From contig NZ_CP120468.1 of the NCBI RefSeq assembly GCF_029490015.1, positions 2,418,001 to 2,482,000 on the forward strand: a stretch of DNA of 64,000 bases, written 5' to 3'. The notes under the pieces are model-generated. The model worked only from the letters and a program-made list of their open reading frames with translations, was not told where the DNA came from and searched no databases. The translations under genes were made by a program, and so were the position numbers. Below are positions 9,627-17,337 of this stretch, piece after piece. The stretch is from Halobaculum limi. GTDB taxonomy: Archaea > Halobacteriota > Halobacteria > Halobacteriales > Haloferacaceae. Positions within the stretch are counted from its first letter, which is position 1; each line of letters opens with the position of its first letter.

Positions 9627-11425
9627 AGTTGATCCTCCGCGAGGGCGAACTGGCCGTTCGCCGCGCCACTCGCGACCATCGGGTAGACGTTCGCGTTCGG
9701 GTCGACGTGCGCGTCGACGACCGACGGGCCGTCGTAGTCGAGCGCCGCCTCGACCACGTCTTCGACCTCGTCGTAGTCGTCGATGCGGAAGCCCTTCGCG
9801 CCGAACGCCTCCGCGAGCGTGTCGAACTCGGGCATCCAGTCGTACTCGGAGGCCGTGTGCCGCCCCTCGAAGAAGGCGTCCTGCCACTGGCGGACCATCC
9901 CGATGTACTCGTTGTTGAGGACGACGACGGTGATGTCGAGGTTCTCGCGGACGGCGACCGACAGTTCCTGAATCGTCATCAGGAACGATCCGTCGCCCTC
10001 GAAACTGACCACCTCGCGGTCGTCGTCTGCGGCTATCCGTGCGCCAATGGCGGCGGGCAGGCCGTACCCCATCGTCCCCAGGCCGTGCGAGGAGACGAAC
10101 GTTCGTGGCTCGCGGAACGTCCAGTACTGCGCGGCCCACATCTGGTGTTGGCCGACGCCGGTGGTGACGTACGCGTCGTCGCCGGTCGCGGCGTCGAACG
10201 CCTCGACGACGAACTCCGGTCGAACTGGCTCGTCGGGGTCGATGGTGTAGTCCATCGGGTACTCCGCGCGCCACTCGTCACACTGGGCACACCACTCGCT
10301 CGTGTCGGGCGCGTCGGCGCTGCGAATCTCGGCGTCGATCTGTTCGAGGACGGTCTCCGCGTCGCCGACGACCGGGTAGTCCGCGTGGATGTTCTTGGAT
10401 ATCTCCGCGGGGTCGATGTCGACGTGGACGACCTCTGCCTCGGGGGCGAAGGTGTCGACGCCGCCGGTGAGGCGGTCGTCGAAGCGCGTCCCCACGGCGA
10501 TCAGACAGTCGGTGTGGGTGATCGCCATATTCGCGTAGCCCGTGCCGTGCATCCCCGCCCACGACAGACACAGGTCGTCGTCTTCGGGGAAACTGCCGAT
10601 GCCAGGCATCGTCGTCACGACCGGGATGTCGTACGCGCGAGCGAACGCGCGGGCCTCCTCGGTCGCGTCGCCTTTGATGACGCCGCCGCCGAACAGACAC
10701 AGGGGCCGGTCGGCGCTCTCGATGGTGCGCGCGGCGGCCTCGACCTGGTCGTCGTCGGCTTCGGGAGTCGGGACGGACCGTTTAGGCGGCGTCGGTTCGC
10801 CGACCGGTCGCTCCGTCTCGCCGAAGGAGACGTCTTTCGGCAGGTCGACGAGCGTCGGCCCCGGTCGTCCGGTCCCAGCGAGGGCGAACGCTTCGCCGAC
10901 GGTGCGACCGATGTCGTCGGAGTCGCTCGCGAAGTAGTTGTGCTTCGTGATGGGTGCGGTGACGCCGACGGTGTCCGTCTCCTGGAAGGCGTCGGAGCCG
11001 ACCATGTCGGAGGGGACCTGCCCCGTCAGCGCCAACATCGCGTCGGAGTCCATCGAGGCGTCGGCGATGCCGGTGACGAGGTTCGTCGCGCCCGGCCCCG
11101 AGGTAGCGAGACAGACGCCGGGGTCGCCCCGGACGATGCCGTAGGCGTCGGCGGCGTGGACTGCGCCCTGTTCGTGGGCCATCGTGACGTGGTGTATCGA
11201 CGACCCCCCAAGGGCGTCGTAGACGGGCATAATCGCCCCACCCTGCACGCCGAAGGCGGTCTCCACGCCCGCCGCTTCGAGGGCGGCGACGACCGCGTCC
11301 GCGCCCGTGCCGGGGATACGGCTCGCGGCCTCCGCGCGTCGATCGGCGTCACTGCTGTCGGTTCGCCCCGCGTCGTCCGTCTCGTCCGCGTCCGTCGCGG
11401 TGTCGGGGGTTGCTGGCTCGCTCAT
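9623..11425 (-). CDS. ilvB: acetolactate synthase catalytic (large) subunit
   Basis: 600 residues. IlvB condenses pyruvate with pyruvate or 2-oxobutyrate using thiamine diphosphate, the shared first step to Val, Leu and Ile. After an acidic leader of about 38 residues come the PYR domain with catalytic Glu85 (MAHEQGAVHAADAYG), the central FAD-associated domain, and the PP domain with the thiamine diphosphate motif running from EGDGSFLMT to VVVLNNEYIGMVRQWQ. It is preceded by a leader ORF with a hairpin and a TATA box, so the ilvBNC-leuCDB unit probably has its own promoter and regulation. Confidence 0.96.
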   Translation of the reverse strand: MSEPATPDTATDADETDDAGRTDSSDADRRAEAASRIPGTGADAVVAALEAAGVETAFGVQGGAIMPVYDALGGSSIHHVTMAHEQGAVHAADAYGIVRGDPGVCLATSGPGATNLVTGIADASMDSDAMLALTGQVPSDMVGSDAFQETDTVGVTAPITKHNYFASDSDDIGRTVGEAFALAGTGRPGPTLVDLPKDVSFGETERPVGEPTPPKRSVPTPEADDDQVEAAARTIESADRPLCLFGGGVIKGDATEEARAFARAYDIPVVTTMPGIGSFPEDDDLCLSWAGMHGTGYANMAITHTDCLIAVGTRFDDRLTGGVDTFAPEAEVVHVDIDPAEISKNIHADYPVVGDAETVLEQIDAEIRSADAPDTSEWCAQCDEWRAEYPMDYTIDPDEPVRPEFVVEAFDAATGDDAYVTTGVGQHQMWAAQYWTFREPRTFVSSHGLGTMGYGLPAAIGARIAADDDREVVSFEGDGSFLMTIQELSVAVRENLDITVVVLNNEYIGMVRQWQDAFFEGRHTASEYDWMPEFDTLAEAFGAKGFRIDDYDEVEDVVEAALDYDGPSVVDAHVDPNANVYPMVASGAANGQFALAEDQL

Positions 11426-11524
11426 CGTCGTCGGCCTCCTGCCGTGTGTGTCATACGTTCGCAGTCGTTGGTCGGGTGTCGCTAGTCGTCGGAAGTCGGT
11501 GCACGGGTCGGTTGGGGGAGTGAT

Positions 11525-11546
11525 GTGGGGGCGGTTACGCCCCTAC
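11525..11546 (-). promoter_or_regulatory. hairpin enclosing the leader stop codon, candidate attenuator
   Basis: On the minus strand GTAGGGGCG is followed by loop TAAC and then CGCCCCCAC, giving 8 pairs of 9. The loop holds the TAA stop of the 31-codon leader, so a ribosome terminating there would sit in the hairpin. There is no U-run directly after it. Function is inferred from position. Confidence 0.5.
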
Positions 11547-11630
11547 GATACCCACGACCCCGGCGAGAAGGGCGACGACACGGTCGCTGGTCGCCGAGCG
11601 GACGGCGTCCATCGTGACTCGCGTCGTCAT
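11535..11630 (-). CDS. ilvB leader peptide, Val/Leu/Ile-rich (candidate)
   Basis: 31 residues from ATG 11630, beginning MTTRVTMDAVRSATSDR and ending VVALLAGVVGIVGA. Eight of the last 14 codons specify the end products of the operon: five Val, two Leu, one Ile; they include CTT and GTA, which look uncommon in neighbouring genes. A TATA box 26 bases before this ATG predicts a leaderless transcript starting at it. The TAA lies in a hairpin loop, and ilvB starts 109 bases downstream. This is the layout of a translation-sensing leader. A longer frame (ATG 11726) would place the TATA box inside the coding region. It could instead be a small conserved protein. Confidence 0.55.
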   Translation of the reverse strand: MTTRVTMDAVRSATSDRVVALLAGVVGIVGA

Positions 11631-11656
11631 CTCGCTGATGCGTATCGGGTCGACGG

Positions 11657-11662
11657 CTATAA
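11657..11662 (-). promoter_or_regulatory. TATA box of the ilvB leader/ilvBNC-leuCDB transcript
   Basis: The minus strand reads GGTTATAGCC, with TTATAG ending 26 bases before ATG 11630. That spacing fits transcription starting at or just before the ATG. It lies in the gap after the leuA stop, which implies that ilvB can be transcribed separately from leuA. Confidence 0.6.
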
Positions 11663-11735
11663 CCCTGGCGTGGGTGGCAACGATTGCACCCCGCCGTAGC
11701 CCGTCGCCGGTCGTGTTCGCGGACATCTGCGCCGA

Positions 11736-12984
11736 TTAGAGTTTGGCCTCTCGTTGTGGCGGTTCGTCCTCGTGGTCGTCGTCCATTCGGGCGACGCCCT
11801 CCTCCTGGGCGAATCGCTTCACGTCGGACATCGTCACGCGACCCTCCGCACCCGCGTCCTTCACCCGCCGGGTGACGGTGCGAACCTGCGACTCGGTGGG
11901 GTCGAACCCCGCGTCGGTGAGGCGCTGGCGGACGGAGTGGGTGCCGGTGTGTTTGCCCATAACTAACTCGCGGGTCGCACCGACCATCTCCGGCGTCATC
12001 ACGCCGGGTTCGAACGTGTCACTGTTCTCAATGACACCGGCGGCGTGGATGCCGGACTCGTGGCTGAAGGCGTTGCGCCCGACCACGGGCTTGTTCGGCG
12101 GCACCGCGATGTCGCTGGCCTGCTCGACCATCCGCGAGACCTCGGTGATCCGCGTCGTGTCGATGCCGGTGTCGGCGTTGTACAGCGACTCGGCGGCCAT
12201 CACGACCTCCTCTAAGGCGGCGTTGCCCGCGCGTTCGCCGATGCCGTTGACCGACACCTGCATCTGGTGTGCGCCCGCCTCGATACCGGCCAGCGCGTTG
12301 GCCCCGGCCAGCCCGAAGTCGTCGTGCGTGTGCACGTCGATTCGGGCGTCGGTGTGGGCCGCGACGACTTCGATGAGGTCGCCGAAGCGGCGCGGCGTCG
12401 CGACGCCGCAGGTGTCGGGGATGTTGATCCAGTCGACACCGACCTCGCTGACGGCCTCGATGACCTCGACGAGGAACGACTCCTGCGTTCGGGTGGCGTC
12501 CATCGGCGAGAACATAACCTCCGCGCCGGACTCTTTGGCCATCTCCACCGCCTCGACGGCACGCTGTTTCACTTCCTCGCGGGTGGCGTGCATCGAGTCT
12601 TCGATCTGGACGTCGCTGGTCGACACGAACGTGTGGATCATCCCGACGCCGCTGTCGATGGCGGCCTGGATGTCTTTCTCGACCACGCGGGCGAGGCCGC
12701 AGACGGTCGTGTCGGTCGACTCCGCGATGTCTTTGACGGCCTCGAACTCCGCGTCGGAGTTGACCGGGAAGCCCGCCTCGATGACGGACACGCCCAACTC
12801 GTCGAGGGCCGCGGCTATCTCTCGTTTCTCCTCGTAGCTGAACGACGTACGTGGCGACTGCTCTCCGTCACGCAGCGTCGTGTCGAATATTCGGACAGAA
12901 TCGAACTCGTCAGTTGCACTCAGTGTGCCCTGGAAGAACTCGTTCCGCCGGACTGGTTACCGACGAGTCCTGGTGATGGGACAT
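11736..12984 (-). CDS. leuA: 2-isopropylmalate synthase/LeuA-CimA family, apparent 5' frameshift
   Basis: The body is a DRE-TIM synthase: VRIFDTTLRDGEQSPRTSF (metal and general base, from 12896), GVSVIEAGFPVNSD, IDVHTHDDFGLAGANALAGIEAG with the metal His pair, VSVNGIGERAGNAALEEVVM, and NAFSHESGIHAAG. The frame is open upstream only to a TAA at 12959-12957, and no ATG, GTG or TTG lies between that stop and the catalytic motif; the first is a TTG at 12797, after it. A leaderless-looking ATG at 12984 is one base out of frame. Dropping one base near 12950 joins MSHHQDSSVTS to RRNEFFQGTL. The usual C-terminal leucine-feedback domain is absent, so the product may be LeuA or citramalate synthase. 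Confidence 0.82.
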
Positions 12985-13008
12985 CAACAGGTGCGAGGAC
13001 GGAACTGA

Positions 13009-13015
13009 TTGTAAA
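13009..13015 (-). promoter_or_regulatory. TATA box upstream of leuA
   Basis: The minus strand reads CGCTTTACAATC; TTTACAA ends 24 bases before the ATG at 12984. This places the transcription start at or near that ATG and supports 12984 as the intended start of leuA despite the frame problem. Confidence 0.5.
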
Positions 13016-13261
13016 GCGTTGTGGTCGGACAGGTCGTGATCCGTGTGCCCATTTATCACGAACGTCAGATCAGTTCCAAAATCGCACGACAGCGACGGGT
13101 AGGTATGGGCTCGAAGAATCATTACGACCTTATACACATTGTATTGACGAACGGTCGCTCCGTGGCGATGGGTGGGGGAACGACAGCCCACCTGGCGGAC
13201 GTCTGACGCCCGCCCGACGCCCGTCCGAACGCTTTTGAGAGGACGTCCCGTGCCCCGGAGT

Positions 13262-13552
13262 ATGAGTGACTTCGGGCTCGACCTCCGCGACGCCGAGGAG
13301 ATGATGGAGTCGGAGGGAACGGTGGGGGACGTCGTCTTGGGGGTCTTAGACGGAGAGACGGAGCCCGAACACTGGATCCGAAACATCGAATACGGGAACG
13401 TCCTCGTGCTTGCCGTCGAGGGCGACATCAACGAACGCGCCAGCGGCTTCGCCCGCGAGGTGAAAGATATGGGCGGAGAACTCACGCACTTCCGCGGGTT
13501 CCTCATCGTCTCGCCGCCGAACGTCTCCGTCGACACCGACCTGCTCGGCTGA
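13262..13552 (+). CDS. haloarchaeal conserved protein (DUF5779-like)
   Basis: 96 residues from ATG 13262, starting MSDFGLDLRDAEEMM. The central part (VVLGVLDGETEPEHWIRNIE, then NVLVLAVEGDINERASGFAREVKDMGGELTHFRGFL split by short turns) alternates strands and helices and looks like a compact soluble alpha/beta fold. The pattern matches a small haloarchaeal family that I recall as DUF5779. No catalytic residues stand out. It is divergent from leuA across about 280 bases and convergent with the cupin gene. Confidence 0.75.
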   Translation: MSDFGLDLRDAEEMMESEGTVGDVVLGVLDGETEPEHWIRNIEYGNVLVLAVEGDINERASGFAREVKDMGGELTHFRGFLIVSPPNVSVDTDLLG

Positions 13553-13578
13553 GCGATCGAGGACGCGACCGCCGTCAG

Positions 13579-13947
13579 TCAGGCGGTTCCCAGCGCGAGG
13601 AACCGACACGGTTCGTCGCCGGCGACGACCGGCCGCGCGGGCGGTTCCGGCGGCACGAGTACGACCTCGTTCGGTCTAACCCGTAGCGTCTCGTCTCCCG
13701 TCTCGATGCGGAGTTCCCCCGAGAGCACGAGCAACAGGTCCTCTACCTCTAACCCACGGTGCGTCGCGGGTGCGACTGCGTCGCCGGGGTCGACGCTGCG
13801 GACGTCGAACGGCGTGGTCTCGTCGTCTCCGTCGGTGAGTCGCTGGATCGCCTCGGGTTCAGGTCCGCCGTCCCAGCCGTCGACAGAGACGTGCCGATAC
13901 GATCGCGTCGCTCCACTTCCTTCGATGCCATCCCCCTGGTCGGACAT
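13579..13947 (-). CDS. single-domain cupin protein
   Basis: 122 residues. The cupin barrel runs from about residue 50 to the end: VAPATHRGLEVEDLLLVLSGELRIET is the first cupin motif (His and Glu present), and PNEVVLVPPEPPARPVVAG is the second, where the usual metal His is replaced by Pro/Arg, so metal binding is uncertain. The protein ends CRFLALGTA, the same motif found before the zinc ribbon of the next cupin gene, so the two are probably paralogues. Substrate unknown. Confidence 0.8.
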   Translation of the reverse strand: MSDQGDGIEGSGATRSYRHVSVDGWDGGPEPEAIQRLTDGDDETTPFDVRSVDPGDAVAPATHRGLEVEDLLLVLSGELRIETGDETLRVRPNEVVLVPPEPPARPVVAGDEPCRFLALGTA

Positions 13948-14028
13948 AGCGGCCGTAGCGGATACGCAGGCATAAACTACGCTGCAAACGGGTTGTCACC
14001 TCCGAGACGCGGTAGGAGGGCCGAGTAG

Positions 14029-14577
14029 CTACCCTGAGAACCGTCCCACGTCCGCGCCACACACCGCGCACTCCAACACGTACTCTTCGACGTCCGGCGA
14101 GTCGCCGGTGCCGAGTTCCTCGATCCGGTACGTCCGATCGGTCGCTTCGCCGCACTCGGGACAGTGCTCGCTGATCACTGCGCTGTCCGACTCTTTCGGT
14201 GCGCCGACCGCGAGGAACCGACACGGCGTGTCGCCGACGGCGACGGCGCGATTCGGCGCGCCCGCGGGGACGAAGAACGCCTCCTGTGACCTGACGCGAT
14301 ACGTCCCGTCGGGCGTCTCCACCTCCAGTTCGCCGTCGACGACGAAGAACAGTTCCTCGTGGTCCGGGTGGCGGTGATACCCCCACGGCACCTGCTCGCC
14401 GGGGTCCGCCTCGTAGTAGTTGCACCCGAACAGGGAGACGCCGAGTTCCTCGTCGAGTTCGCGCTTCACCCGCGTCGGGTTCGGCGTGTTCGCCACATCG
14501 TCGACGGCGACCCGTCGGTAGCCGTACTCGTCGTCGGCATCTCGCTCCCCACTCCCCAGGCAGTCTCGATCACGCAT
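14029..14577 (-). CDS. cupin protein with C-terminal zinc ribbon
   Basis: 182 residues from ATG 14577. The cupin domain (about 35-130) has GYHRHPDHEELFFVVDGELEVET, with the His-X-His and Glu of a metal site, and a second motif EAFFVPAGAPNRAVAVG. After CRFLAVGAP the chain continues into a treble-clef-like ribbon with CPECG and, about 35 residues later, CAVCG. The fusion suggests a sensor or an enzyme with an added zinc site. The frame is open far upstream inside the VOC gene, but composition and the cupin boundaries favour 14577. Confidence 0.8.
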   Translation of the reverse strand: MRDRDCLGSGERDADDEYGYRRVAVDDVANTPNPTRVKRELDEELGVSLFGCNYYEADPGEQVPWGYHRHPDHEELFFVVDGELEVETPDGTYRVRSQEAFFVPAGAPNRAVAVGDTPCRFLAVGAPKESDSAVISEHCPECGEATDRTYRIEELGTGDSPDVEEYVLECAVCGADVGRFSG

Positions 14578-14624
14578 ACGCGGACGTCTCTCACTGCGAC
14601 GGAAAGCGGTTCTGTCCGGCCGCG

Positions 14625-15380
14625 TCACTCCGTTGGCAACAACACGAGGTGGTGCCCGTCGGGGTCGTACACCTCGACGGACCCGTCGGGCATCTCGCGG
14701 GGCGTCACCGACGGCATGTCGCCGAACGCGTGGTCCGCGACGGCCGCCGGTTCTTGGACGCGGAACGCGACGTCGACGTGGACGCCGCCGCGGGCGTCGG
14801 CGAGGCCGAGTTGTGGCTCCCACAGTTCTACGTCGAACTGACGGTCGGCACCGACGGGTCCCCGCATTCGGATGCGCCGGCGCTCGTCGCCCCGGTCGAC
14901 GGCGGAGAAGCCCATCGCAGACCAGCAGTCGCTGGCGAGGTCGACGTTCGCCACCTCGAACACCACTTCGAAGATGCCGACGAGGCCCTGGCCGTCGGTC
15001 GCGGTGCCGCCGATCTCCGGGGCGTGGCCGTCGTCGTCCTCCAGGTACAGTGAGCGGAACGACCCAAAGTCTATCTCGGGAGCGTCCGGAAATCGAGCCC
15101 GCCACGCGGGATACTCGTGGTCGGTGGTCTCGAACGCGAAGTGGGTGTGCAGGCCGCCGCGGGGGACCGACGTCGGTCGACGCAGAATCAACTCCGTGCC
15201 GCCGACGTCGAAGGTACACTCCGTGTCGGTCCGCCGCGTCGGGACGAGGCCGAACGTGTCGGCGTACCACGCAGCGGCGCGACCCAAGTCCGTCACCTCC
15301 AGTGCGAGCGACGCGAGCGCCGGAGTCGACGCGTCCGAAGCGGTCGACGACTCCGACGCCGGATCGGTGTCCGAGGCCAT
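14625..15380 (-). CDS. VOC (glyoxalase/dioxygenase superfamily) protein
   Basis: 251 residues from ATG 15380. Two vicinal-oxygen-chelate modules: ASLALEVTDLGRAAAWYADTFGLVPTRR opens the first, and IFEVVFEVANVDLASDCWSAMGF opens the second. The C-terminal EVYDPDGHHLVLLP is the typical last motif of the fold. VOC proteins are metal-dependent isomerases, dioxygenases or resistance proteins; the ligands do not allow a substrate call. The first 20 residues are Ser/Asp/Ala-rich. It is divergent from the gene at 15438, with starts 58 bases apart. Confidence 0.8.
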   Translation of the reverse strand: MASDTDPASESSTASDASTPALASLALEVTDLGRAAAWYADTFGLVPTRRTDTECTFDVGGTELILRRPTSVPRGGLHTHFAFETTDHEYPAWRARFPDAPEIDFGSFRSLYLEDDDGHAPEIGGTATDGQGLVGIFEVVFEVANVDLASDCWSAMGFSAVDRGDERRRIRMRGPVGADRQFDVELWEPQLGLADARGGVHVDVAFRVQEPAAVADHAFGDMPSVTPREMPDGSVEVYDPDGHHLVLLPTE

Positions 15381-15437
15381 CACGGTACCCGATCCGACGG
15401 CACCCCACTTAAGCCCGCGGCGCTCTTCCCCTCGGGT

Positions 15438-16118
15438 ATGCCGATGAAAGCCTCCGGCGACGCCGACCTCGCCGTCATCGACGAGTTCGACGGCGGTGTC
15501 GGGTGGATCGCGTATCCCGACGAGACGATGGAACGCGCGAGTCACGCCCTCTCCGTCGACGGGGAGGTGTGGGTACTCGACCCGGTCGACGCGCCCGGTG
15601 TCGACGACCTCCTCGCAGACATAGAGGGCGACATCGCTGGCGTCGTCGTCTGTCTAGACCGCCACAAGCGCGACGCGGCGGCGATCGCGACCCGCCACGA
15701 CGTGCCGGTGTACGTCCCCGACTGGATGACGGGCGTCGCGGCGAAACTCGACGCGCCGGTCGAGCGGTTCGGTCGAGAACTGGGCGGGATGCGAGCGATC
15801 ACAGTCCGTGACTCGTCGATCCCGCCGTGGCAAGAGGTCGCACTGTACGACGAAGACGGCGGCACGCTGTACGTCCCGGAGGCGGTCGGCGCGTCAGAAT
15901 ATATGCGAACGAAGGGTGAGACGCTCGGCGTCCACCCGATGCTGCGACTCACGCCGCCGCGACGAGCGCTCTCCGGTCTCTCGCCCGAACGCGTGCTGTG
16001 CGGACACGGCGAGGGCGTCCTCACCGACGGACAGCGAGCGCTCGAAACTGCGCTGTCGGACGCCCGCAGCAACGCACCCGGCCTATACGCCAAGACGCTG
16101 ACGATGTTCCTGGGGTGA
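15438..16118 (+). CDS. uncharacterised protein, MBL-fold-like organisation
   Basis: 226 residues from ATG 15438. The order of motifs recalls a metallo-beta-lactamase-like domain: VWVLDPVDAPGVDDLLADIE, a strand VVVCLDRHKRDAAAIATRH, then VPVYVPDWM, and a late LCGHGEGVL. The classical HXHXDH metal motif is reduced to LDRHKRD, so zinc binding and hydrolysis are doubtful. Haloarchaeal homologues of this kind are usually annotated hypothetical. The fold assignment is inference from motif order only. Confidence 0.65.
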   Translation: MPMKASGDADLAVIDEFDGGVGWIAYPDETMERASHALSVDGEVWVLDPVDAPGVDDLLADIEGDIAGVVVCLDRHKRDAAAIATRHDVPVYVPDWMTGVAAKLDAPVERFGRELGGMRAITVRDSSIPPWQEVALYDEDGGTLYVPEAVGASEYMRTKGETLGVHPMLRLTPPRRALSGLSPERVLCGHGEGVLTDGQRALETALSDARSNAPGLYAKTLTMFLG

Positions 16119-16128
16119 GGGCATCGGC

Positions 16129-16644
16129 GTGAACAGAGACGGGCGCGACTGCGGAAGCAAGACGGACAACGGCGAGTGGGGTGACCCACCGGGAGCGACA
16201 GCGACCGACGGCGACGGTCGCGCGACGACGGTCCACATCACGACGGACCTGCTGTCGCTGTTGCTCGAACGCGCGGAAGATGCCGATCCGACCGCCGAGA
16301 ACGTCGTCCTCGACGTGACGGCAGCGGGCGATTTGGTCGGTGCACCACCAGATCTGCCTCCCGAGACGCCGGTGTTGACCCACTTCTACTTCCCGAGCGC
16401 TGGGGGGTCGGTGTCGGCGGTGTTCGGGATGGATCTGGGGCGGCCCTCCGGTCGCGCACGGTTTCTCTCACACCCCGACGGCGACCGACGATTGACCGAA
16501 GAGGACGACCTCGCGGCGACCGTCCTCGTCGCGATTCCGCCGTACGGGCACGAGGACGTGGTCGCGTACGACCGTCGAGGCCGACGGCGCGAGTTGGTCC
16601 GCGTCGACGCCGCACCGCCGGAAGAGCGAGTCGACGACGCCTGA
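16129..16644 (+). CDS. haloarchaeal conserved hypothetical protein
   Basis: 171 residues from GTG 16129, 10 bases after the previous gene; the true start could be further in, as the first 32 residues are low complexity. The conserved-looking core is VHITTDLLSLLLERAEDADP, then PETPVLTHFYFPSAGGSVSAVFGMDLG and RFLSHPDGDRRLTEEDDL. There are no transmembrane segments. The core has the look of a compact enzyme-like alpha/beta domain, but I cannot assign a family. Confidence 0.65.
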   Translation: MNRDGRDCGSKTDNGEWGDPPGATATDGDGRATTVHITTDLLSLLLERAEDADPTAENVVLDVTAAGDLVGAPPDLPPETPVLTHFYFPSAGGSVSAVFGMDLGRPSGRARFLSHPDGDRRLTEEDDLAATVLVAIPPYGHEDVVAYDRRGRRRELVRVDAAPPEERVDDA

Positions 16645-16696
16645 CCGGTCGCTGCTTCCCGTCGGAGCGCCCGCGGACCACGACTTCGCAAGGTCC

Positions 16697-16906
16697 CTAC
16701 TCCAAGTAGCCCAAGTCGCGGAGTTGGTCTGTTATCTCCTCGAACTCGGCCTCCGAGAGCGACCCGCGCTTCTGATGCTGGATGACGATGCTGCGCAGGA
16801 GGAACCGAACCAGGTCCGACGTCGAGGAGAAACTCGTCCCCTCAATGGTGTCTTCGACGCGCTCTGCGAGGTCTTTCGGGATGGAGACGGTGGTGTAGTC
16901 AGTCAC
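16697..16906 (-). CDS. ribbon-helix-helix (CopG/Arc-type) DNA-binding protein
   Basis: 69 residues. The N-terminal strand DYTTVSIPKDLAERVEDTIEG and helix pair FSSTSDLVRFLLRSIVIQHQK form a classic RHH dimerisation and DNA-binding unit; the short tail (SEAEFEEITDQLRDLGYLE) is acidic. RHH proteins bind DNA as dimers or tetramers. No toxin partner is adjacent, so it is more likely a free-standing regulator than an antitoxin. Its target is unknown; it is divergent from the gene at 17011. Confidence 0.88.
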   Translation of the reverse strand: MTDYTTVSIPKDLAERVEDTIEGTSFSSTSDLVRFLLRSIVIQHQKRGSLSEAEFEEITDQLRDLGYLE

Positions 16907-17010
16907 ACACGGCAGGACGGGCGGACGGCCGATAAGGCCGACGGAGGCGTCCGTCGGCGTGCGAGTCGATTCCCCGACGGTTTTAGTCCCCCGAGCGACA
17001 ACACGTCTCT

Positions 17011-17337
17011 ATGGCTGCGCGACCGCCGACGGGGGGTGGGTCTGACCCCGACGCTATCGAGTTCGGGATCGCTGTACTCGGCGAACGACTCGACCGCGCG
17101 GGGGTCCGATTCCCGGCGACGACGACAGAGTTGATCGAGTCGATGGACGACACTGAGGTCGCCTACGACGCCTCGGGCAACACGCTCGACGTCGCCGCGG
17201 AGCTTCGAGACCTCCCCGTAGAGCACTTCGATACCAAACGGGACGTACTTAATCGCCTCCATCCGATCTTCGAGGAACGACGCCGCAGCGGTGCGGGGTC
17301 ACTGCTCGGGCGCGTTCGCACACTGTTACCGTTTTAA
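17011..17337 (+). CDS. haloarchaeal conserved protein (DUF5789-like)
   Basis: 108 residues. The core (AIEFGIAVLGERLDRAGVRF, then PATTTELIESMDDTEVAYDA and HFDTKRDVLNRLHPIFEERRR) matches a short haloarchaeal family that I recall as DUF5789, predicted all-alpha and soluble. It carries no catalytic motif. It is the last typical high-GC gene before the gene-free block and the glycosylation cluster. Confidence 0.75.
   Translation: MAARPPTGGGSDPDAIEFGIAVLGERLDRAGVRFPATTTELIESMDDTEVAYDASGNTLDVAAELRDLPVEHFDTKRDVLNRLHPIFEERRRSGAGSLLGRVRTLLPF

Noticed and set aside
11736-12797. leuA starting at the TTG at 12797
   Set aside because: It would delete VRIFDTTLRDGEQ, the catalytic metal-binding motif, so the protein would be inactive.
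12910-13536. Long minus-strand frame upstream of leuA as a separate gene
   Set aside because: Its Ser/Arg-rich sequence lacks motifs and lies opposite the DUF5779-like gene. Only the part from ATG 12984 matters, as the probable out-of-frame start of leuA.
16697-16906. Toxin-antitoxin pair involving the RHH protein
   Set aside because: No toxin-like ORF lies next to it; its neighbours are separate conserved genes with their own gaps.
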